From: Scatosoma sp045128055
GTDB lineage: Bacteria > Bacillota > Clostridia > Christensenellales > Borkfalkiaceae
Length of the DNA stretch: 27,840 nucleotides
Assembly (NCBI GenBank): GCA_045128055.1
Contig: JBGVRC010000141.1
Coordinates: forward strand, 1 to 27,840
Reading direction: 5' to 3'
Numbering within the stretch: position 1 is the stretch's first letter; each line of letters begins with the position of its first letter. The translations under genes and the position numbers were made by a program. The notes beneath the pieces were generated by a model. That model did no database searches. It was not told where the DNA came from and saw only the letters and a program-made list of their open reading frames with translations. Of this stretch, positions 23,252 to 27,840 are shown one piece after another.

Positions 23252-24178
23252 TTAGTGTAAGAATCCTTTGATGATCTGTTCTTCCGCTTCCTTTTCCGAA
23301 AGCCCAAGCGTCATCAGCTTGATAAGCTGTTCGCCTGCGATTTTACCGATTGCCGCTTCGTGGATAAGCTCTGCGTCTACGTCGTTTGCCGACAAACAGG
23401 GCGCGGCTTTGACACGGGCTTTGTCCATAATAATCGCGTCGCATTCGGTATGCCCGTAGCAAGGCGCGTTGCCGTTCATCGTCGAAATAAAGTTTTGCTT
23501 GGAATTGTCCGCCGCCACCGAACGGGAAATTATGTCCGCGCGACAGCCTTCGCCGTTCATATCCACTACGAAATCGGTGTCCGCCACCTGCTCGCCGTGG
23601 GTGTACAGCTTTTCTTTTACGATAAATTCCGCGCCCGCTTCCATCGTCGCTTGCGTTTTGCGGTTGGTGGAGTCCACGCCCTTGATTTGGGTGGTTTCCA
23701 TCTCTAAATACGCCCCTTCCGCCAAATGCACCACCGTCGTCGGGTTCATCACGTTTTTGCCGTTGCCGTCCCCTGAGCCGTAGTGTTTTTCTACGTACTT
23801 AACGCGCGCGTTTTTGCCTACGTAGAAGGTATGCACGCCGTCGTGACGGGACGTTGCGTTGTCGCCGCCGCTGTTGTGGATACCGCAGCCCGCTACGATG
23901 GTCACGTCTGCGTTTTCACCGATGTGGAAATCGTTGTATACCACTTCTTGTAAGCCCGCTTTGCTGATGATGACGGGGATATGCATACTTTCGTTTTTGG
24001 TGTTGGGCTTGATATAAATATCAATCCCTGCTTTGCCGTCCGTTTTGGTGACGATGTCTATATTTGCCGTCGTGTTTCTACCCGTCGTTTCGCCGTTGCC
24101 GCGAATGTTGTACGCGCCTTCGGGTACGCCGTGAAGGTCGGCGATTTGTAACAATAAATCTTTTTCGATTGCGTTCAT
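23252..24178 (-). CDS. SufB/SufD-family Fe-S scaffold subunit (SmsB-like)
   Basis: The protein has the right-handed beta-helix core of SufB/SufD (about 60-230) and the conserved C-terminal block: HTECDAIIMDKA, a cysteine in AAPCLSAND, and DAELIHEAAIGKIAGEQL. At 308 residues it is much shorter than SufB (about 470) and there is only one such gene, next to a SufC ATPase. This fits the minimal SMS (SmsC-SmsB) Fe-S assembly system described in archaea and anaerobic bacteria. No SufS, SufU or SufD is adjacent. GGGGG lies 7 nt before the ATG at 24178; an upstream GTG (24184) is too close to it to be favoured. The gene starts 12 nt after sufC. Confidence 0.9.
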   Translation of the reverse strand: MNAIEKDLLLQIADLHGVPEGAYNIRGNGETTGRNTTANIDIVTKTDGKAGIDIYIKPNTKNESMHIPVIISKAGLQEVVYNDFHIGENADVTIVAGCGIHNSGGDNATSRHDGVHTFYVGKNARVKYVEKHYGSGDGNGKNVMNPTTVVHLAEGAYLEMETTQIKGVDSTNRKTQATMEAGAEFIVKEKLYTHGEQVADTDFVVDMNGEGCRADIISRSVAADNSKQNFISTMNGNAPCYGHTECDAIIMDKARVKAAPCLSANDVDAELIHEAAIGKIAGEQLIKLMTLGLSEKEAEEQIIKGFLH

Positions 24179-24190
24179 AGTCACACCCCC

Positions 24191-24910
24191 TTACAGCTTG
24201 TCCGCGAGCGCTTTGCAGGTTTCCACGCCGAGTAATTTGGGCAAAACTTCTTCCTTTGCGCCTTGGTTTTGGATTTGACCGTTGGCAATCACTACGATTT
24301 TGTCCGCTATGTTCAAAATACGTTCTTGGTGGGAGATAATCAAAATGCTCCCCTGCGTTTTTTGGTACATATTTTCAAAGACTTTGATAAGGTTGCCAAA
24401 GCTCCAAAGGTCAATCCCCGCTTCGGGTTCGTCAAAGACGGAAAGCTTTGTGCCGCGGGCGAGAATGGTTGCTATTTCAATACGCTTTAATTCGCCGCCG
24501 GAAAGGGAAGCGTTGACTTCGCGGTTGATATAATCTCTGGCGCACATACCCACTTCGGAAAGATAGGCGCAAGCGTCGGAAACCTTGATGTTTTTCCCTG
24601 CCGCTATGTTGATAAGGTCGCGTACCGTCAAGCCCTTGAAGCGAACGGGCTGCTGAAAGGCGTAAGAAATGCCTAAATGCGCGCGCTCGGTGATGGATAA
24701 ATCGGTGATATCCTGCCCGTCGAAGTAGATTCTTCCTTCCGTGGGTTTGATGATCCCAGCAATCACCTTGGCGAGCGTGGATTTACCGCCGCCGTTCGGA
24801 CCCGTGAACGCCACGAAGCGTTCGTCAAGCGTTAAGTTTATGTTTTGGAGTATCTGCTTTTCGCCCTGCTCGTCCTGCACGCGATAGCCGATATTTTTCA
24901 GTTCTAACAT
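24191..24910 (-). CDS. sufC: SufC-type Fe-S assembly ATPase (SmsC-like)
   Basis: This is a soluble ABC-type ATPase that drives Fe-S cluster assembly with its SufB-type partner. Walker A GPNGGGKST (37-45), Q-loop in AFQQPVRF (about 86), signature LSGGELKR (136-143), Walker B with FDEPEAGIDL (159-168) and H194. The phrase LSGGELKRIEIA and DEPEAGIDLW are characteristic of SufC as opposed to transport ATPases. Length 239 is normal. GAGGA precedes the ATG. It is the first gene of a two-gene operon with the SufB-like protein. Confidence 0.93.
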   Translation of the reverse strand: MLELKNIGYRVQDEQGEKQILQNINLTLDERFVAFTGPNGGGKSTLAKVIAGIIKPTEGRIYFDGQDITDLSITERAHLGISYAFQQPVRFKGLTVRDLINIAAGKNIKVSDACAYLSEVGMCARDYINREVNASLSGGELKRIEIATILARGTKLSVFDEPEAGIDLWSFGNLIKVFENMYQKTQGSILIISHQERILNIADKIVVIANGQIQNQGAKEEVLPKLLGVETCKALADKL

Positions 24911-24942
24911 ATTTTCCTCATTTGGAATATTTCTTTTACTTT

Positions 24943-24971
24943 TTTATACCACAAAACCCGATTTTCTAAAC
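24943..24971 (-). promoter_or_regulatory. Promoter of the sufC-sufB operon
   Basis: On the minus strand an extended -10, TGGTATAAA (complement of 24943-24951), is preceded by a weak -35 (GTTTAG or TTTAGA near 24965-24971). The rest of the 24911-24992 gap shows no terminator for the upstream gene. Confidence 0.5.
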
Positions 24972-24992
24972 GTTTTTTTGCCGCTTTTTCTC

Positions 24993-25655
24993 TTAAAAAA
25001 GCTCCATCAGGGCGCTGTTTTGCCGTAGCCATTTGCGTTTTTGCTTCCAGTCGGGGATTTGCGATTCCACCACCGCCCAAAATGCGGGGGAATGATTTTT
25101 TTGTACAATATGCGCAAGCTCGTGTACGACCACGTATTCGATAATCTCTTTCGGCGTAAAAATCAGCCGATAGGAATAGCGAAGCCGATTGTCCCGCGTA
25201 CAACAGCCCCAACGGCTGCGCGCGGACGTAACGGTGATTTTTTGATAGCGAACGCCCATCGTTTCGGCGTATTTCTCGCTCGCTTGCGTCAAAATGCGCT
25301 CGGCGTTATCCTTACACCATTGCACAAGGCGTTTTTCCGTGTTTTTTTGGGGTAAATACAGCCGTTTTTCATCCGTGTCCAGCGTTATCCGCGCTTGGTC
25401 CGCAAGAAAAATTGTATATTTTTCGCCCAGCAGCGGCAAGGCGTAGCCGTGTAAGCTTTCGCCCGGTAAATCGATACCTGCCCCCTGCTTTTCCGCTTTT
25501 TTTCTTAAAATCCAGCTTTCTTTTTCCCGTATAAACGCAAAAATCCGTTCGTCACCGCAACGCTTGGGCGCGCGGACGATGAGCCGTCCGAACGGGTCGA
25601 TACAAATCGAGAGCGTTTTGCGATTGGAACGGATAATTTCGTCGGGATAAATCAT
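24993..25655 (-). CDS. YgjP-like (SprT/WLM-type) zinc metallopeptidase domain protein
   Basis: This is a member of the YgjP/DUF45 family. The C-terminal half has the conserved SARSRWGCC (144-152), then YRLIFTPKE, and the zinc motif VVHELAHIVQKNHSPAFW (177-193) with HELAH as HExxH and a further histidine at 188. The N-terminal half (1-110) is the usual beta-rich domain. Length 220 is typical. The function of the family is poorly known. It starts 10 nt after galE on the same strand with no clear ribosome binding site, so translation is probably coupled to galE. Confidence 0.9.
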   Translation of the reverse strand: MIYPDEIIRSNRKTLSICIDPFGRLIVRAPKRCGDERIFAFIREKESWILRKKAEKQGAGIDLPGESLHGYALPLLGEKYTIFLADQARITLDTDEKRLYLPQKNTEKRLVQWCKDNAERILTQASEKYAETMGVRYQKITVTSARSRWGCCTRDNRLRYSYRLIFTPKEIIEYVVVHELAHIVQKNHSPAFWAVVESQIPDWKQKRKWLRQNSALMELF

Positions 25656-25665
25656 CGTTTACGCG

Positions 25666-26676
25666 TTATTCTTCGTAGCCCATCGGGTTGCCGCTTTGCC
25701 ATTTCCATTGCGAAGCACACATTTCTTCGATGCCGAATTTTGCTTCCCATTTCAACTCTGCTTTTGCCTTATCGGGCGCAGCGTAGCAAGTAGCGATATC
25801 GCCGTCGCGGCGGGGACAAATTTTGTAGGGAAGGGTTTTGCCGCAAGCCTTTTCAAAGGCTTTAATCATTTCTAAAACGGAATAGCCCCTGCCCGTGCCA
25901 AGGTTGTAGATATGCACGCCTGCATCCTTGCATTGTTCGATTGCCGCGATGTGACCGAGCGCCAAGTCGACTACGTGGATATAATCGCGTACGCCCGTTC
26001 CGTCGGGGGTGTCGTAATCGTTGCCAAAGACGTTGATACAAGCGAGCTTACCGCTGGCAACCTGCGCTACGTAAGGCATTAAGTTGTTGGGAATACCCTT
26101 GGGGTCTTCGCCGATTTTGCCGCTTTCGTGCGCGCCGACGGGGTTGAAATAGCGAAGGAGAATGATATTCCATTCCTTATCCGCTTTATGCAAGTCTTGC
26201 ATAATCATTTCCATCATCAGCTTGGTACTGCCGTAGGGGTTGGTCGTCGAAAGGCGACAGGTTTCGTCCAAGGGCAAGCGTTCGGGTTCGCCGTACACCG
26301 TAGCGGACGACGAGAAAATAATTTTCTTTACGTTGTGCTTTTCCATCACTTGCAAAAGCGATACCGTGCCGCTGATGTTGTTTTCGTAATACTTCAAGGG
26401 CAAACGGCAGCTTTCGCCAACCGCTTTAAACGCCGCGAAGTGAATGACCGCTTGGATTGTATGCGCGCTGAAAATTTCGTCCATTTTCGCGCTGTCGCGA
26501 ATGTCCGCTTCGTAGAAGGTGACTTGCTTGCCCGTAATTTCTTGTACGCGGCGAAGGCTTTCGAAGCTGGAATTACTGAAATTGTCTACGACTACGACGT
26601 CATAGCCCTTGTTTAAAAGTTCTAACGTGGTATGCGAACCGATATAGCCGCAACCGCCCGTAACCAAAATTGCCAT
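25666..26676 (-). CDS. galE: UDP-glucose 4-epimerase
   Basis: GalE interconverts UDP-glucose and UDP-galactose using bound NAD+. The short-chain dehydrogenase fold is clear: NAD motif TGGCGYIGSHT (6-16), D31 in VVDNFSNS, the catalytic serine in FSSSATVYG (S124) and the Y148-x3-K152 pair in NPYGSTK. The region NLMPYVAQVASGKL and VRDYIHVVDLA are typical of GalE. Length 336 is normal. GGAG stands about 10 nt before the ATG. Upstream by 42 nt is the CBS-domain transporter gene, and the YgjP gene follows by 10 nt. Confidence 0.96.
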   Translation of the reverse strand: MAILVTGGCGYIGSHTTLELLNKGYDVVVVDNFSNSSFESLRRVQEITGKQVTFYEADIRDSAKMDEIFSAHTIQAVIHFAAFKAVGESCRLPLKYYENNISGTVSLLQVMEKHNVKKIIFSSSATVYGEPERLPLDETCRLSTTNPYGSTKLMMEMIMQDLHKADKEWNIILLRYFNPVGAHESGKIGEDPKGIPNNLMPYVAQVASGKLACINVFGNDYDTPDGTGVRDYIHVVDLALGHIAAIEQCKDAGVHIYNLGTGRGYSVLEMIKAFEKACGKTLPYKICPRRDGDIATCYAAPDKAKAELKWEAKFGIEEMCASQWKWQSGNPMGYEE

Positions 26677-26718
26677 ATTTTTTTTCTCCGTTTTTGATTT
26701 TATAAGCGTTTGAGTGTT

Positions 26719-27840
26719 TTAATCTTCGTCTTCTTCGTCTACCCAGCCTTCGATACGGCGAGAACGAACTTTTAACACCTTTTGCTTGGTCGCTTTTACG
26801 ATTTTGATTTCCAAGCCCTTAAATTGCAAAGTAGTGCCGTTGCGAGGGATTTCGCCGCATTCTTCGGTTACCCAGCCGCCGACGGTGTTGGACTCGAACC
26901 CGTCTTCTTCGCGTTCCATATCGTACAATTCGAAAAATTCTTCCAAGGAGCATTTACCGTCTACCCAGTATTCCCCTTCCGCGATTTCGCCGTGCAAAAC
27001 CACTTCTTCGTCGTGTTCGTCCCAAATTTCGCCGACCAGCTCTTCCAAAATGTCTTCCAACGTAACGATACCCACCAAGCCGCCGTATTCGTCGGAAACC
27101 GCCGCCATGTGGATTTTTTGTTTTTGGAGCTGTTTCATCAGCGCGGAAATACGGGTGTATTCGCTGGTAAACACGATATCTTGCACCAAATTTTTAATGT
27201 TTTGTTCGCCGCGAATGTACGCGCCGTAAAAATCACGTTCGTGGATAAGCCCTACGACGTTGTCGATCGTGCCTTGGTAAACGGGCAAACGGGAATACCC
27301 CGTACTTTCGAATACGTCGCGGATTTCGTCCATTGTGAAATCTTCTTCCACCGCGTACACGCTGACGCGGGGAACGAGTATGTCTTCCACTTTCAAATCG
27401 TCAAATTCCAAAGCGGAGCGGACGAGTTCGGATTCGTCTTCTTTAAGCGTACCGCTTTCTTCCGCTTCTTCCACCAAAGACAAAAGCTCTTCGTCGGTGA
27501 CTGTTTCGTCCTTTTTTAACTTGAAAATTTTTGTCAACAACCACTTATAGCCGTCGAAGATTTTGCAAATAGGCCACAAAATCCAGTAAAAGAGCTGCAT
27601 AAGCGGATAGAAGAAAAAGCACATCTTTTCAGGATAAACACTCGCCAAATATTTGGGCGTAATTTCGCCGAATAAAAGCACGACGACGGTTAAAACTGCC
27701 GTAGATACGATATCGGCGTAAGCTTGGTTGATAATTAAATACCCAAACAAAGTTGTACCGAGCGCAGACGCCGTCAAGTTGACGATGTTATTACCGACAA
27801 GAATCGCCGTAACGAGTTTATCATAGTCTTCGTCGGCGAA
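26719..27840 (-). CDS. CNNM/CorC (HlyC)-family CBS transporter, N terminus beyond the window
   Basis: Members are linked to Mg2+ or other cation export and to Mg2+ homeostasis. The frame stays open to the window edge, adding 21 residues (beginning FADEDYDKLV and including ILVGNNIVN) before a TTG that could be mistaken for a start. The DUF21 (CNNM) membrane domain covers the first 110 visible residues, with the conserved GEITPKYLA. Two CBS domains follow, with VEDILVPRVSVYAV and SRLPVYQG and later VSDEYGGLVGIVTLEDILEE, quoted as EYGGLVGIVTLED. The C-terminal CorC_HlyC transporter-associated domain begins at GEYWVDGKCSL. Some 50 N-terminal residues are missing from view. Together with mgtE this is the second Mg2+-type gene of the window. 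Confidence 0.93.
   Translation of the reverse strand, partial: FADEDYDKLVTAILVGNNIVNLTASALGTTLFGYLIINQAYADIVSTAVLTVVVLLFGEITPKYLASVYPEKMCFFFYPLMQLFYWILWPICKIFDGYKWLLTKIFKLKKDETVTDEELLSLVEEAEESGTLKEDESELVRSALEFDDLKVEDILVPRVSVYAVEEDFTMDEIRDVFESTGYSRLPVYQGTIDNVVGLIHERDFYGAYIRGEQNIKNLVQDIVFTSEYTRISALMKQLQKQKIHMAAVSDEYGGLVGIVTLEDILEELVGEIWDEHDEEVVLHGEIAEGEYWVDGKCSLEEFFELYDMEREEDGFESNTVGGWVTEECGEIPRNGTTLQFKGLEIKIVKATKQKVLKVRSRRIEGWVDEEDED

Noticed and set aside
27775..27777. TTG as start of the CNNM/CorC gene
   Set aside because: The frame continues to the window edge with family-like residues (ILVGNNIVN), so the gene is cut by the window rather than starting here.

Overview
The window is a chromosomal segment of a low-to-mid GC Gram-positive-type bacterium, most likely an anaerobic member of the Bacillota (Clostridia/Christensenellales-like). 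This rests on TTGACA-17-TATAAT promoters, AGGAG-type ribosome binding sites, dense intrinsic terminators, a two-gene SufC/SufB-type Fe-S system, two M18 aminopeptidases plus an M20 dipeptidase, and DUF378 and COG2509/COG2081 flavoproteins. No rRNA, tRNA or ribosomal protein gene is present, so the placement is tentative. Most of the DNA is ordinary housekeeping sequence; the unusual material lies mainly between genes.

Layout. 221-2605: exported, C-terminally anchored propeller/SH3-like protein expressed from an apparently leaderless promoter. 2608-4523: mgtE Mg2+ transporter with a long 5' leader (repeat-derived hairpin plus a 27-codon leader ORF) and a duplicated regulatory N domain. 4580-8918 (minus): radC, then a closely packed sensor kinase / response regulator / HAD phosphatase / cysteine synthase run. 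9128-10507: M20 dipeptidase. 10508-11124: gene-poor stretch with a terminator, a 178-bp inverted-repeat (MITE-like) element and a doubtful 65-codon ORF. 11125-13871 (minus): two adjacent flavoproteins, the upstream one apparently leaderless. 14079-15398: membrane-anchored zinc-ribbon protein with four DUF1508/YegP-like units. 15469-15696: DUF378 membrane protein. 15914-19200 (minus): MarR regulator followed, across an attenuator-like terminator, by a MacB-type ABC ATPase-permease fusion. 19477-20754: M18 peptidase.

20808-21695: a compact divergent pair of small HTH regulators sharing an operator-promoter region laid out like a phage cI/cro switch, with no phage genes around it, followed by a multi-hairpin repeat and a long structured element. 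21696-23075 (minus): second M18 peptidase. 23252-24910 (minus): SufC/SufB pair resembling the minimal SMS Fe-S assembly system. 24993-26676 (minus): YgjP-type metallopeptidase and galE. 26719-27840 (minus): CNNM/CorC-type CBS transporter, cut by the window end.

The most novel-looking signals are: (1) a three-copy intergenic element (15787-15910, 21361-21486, 23113-23242) built as a chain of short hairpins, with paired base changes between copies that preserve stems; (2) the orphan HTH switch next to a structured noncoding region; (3) the mgtE leader; (4) two promoters whose geometry puts transcription start on the ATG. No complete defence system, CRISPR array or prophage is visible.
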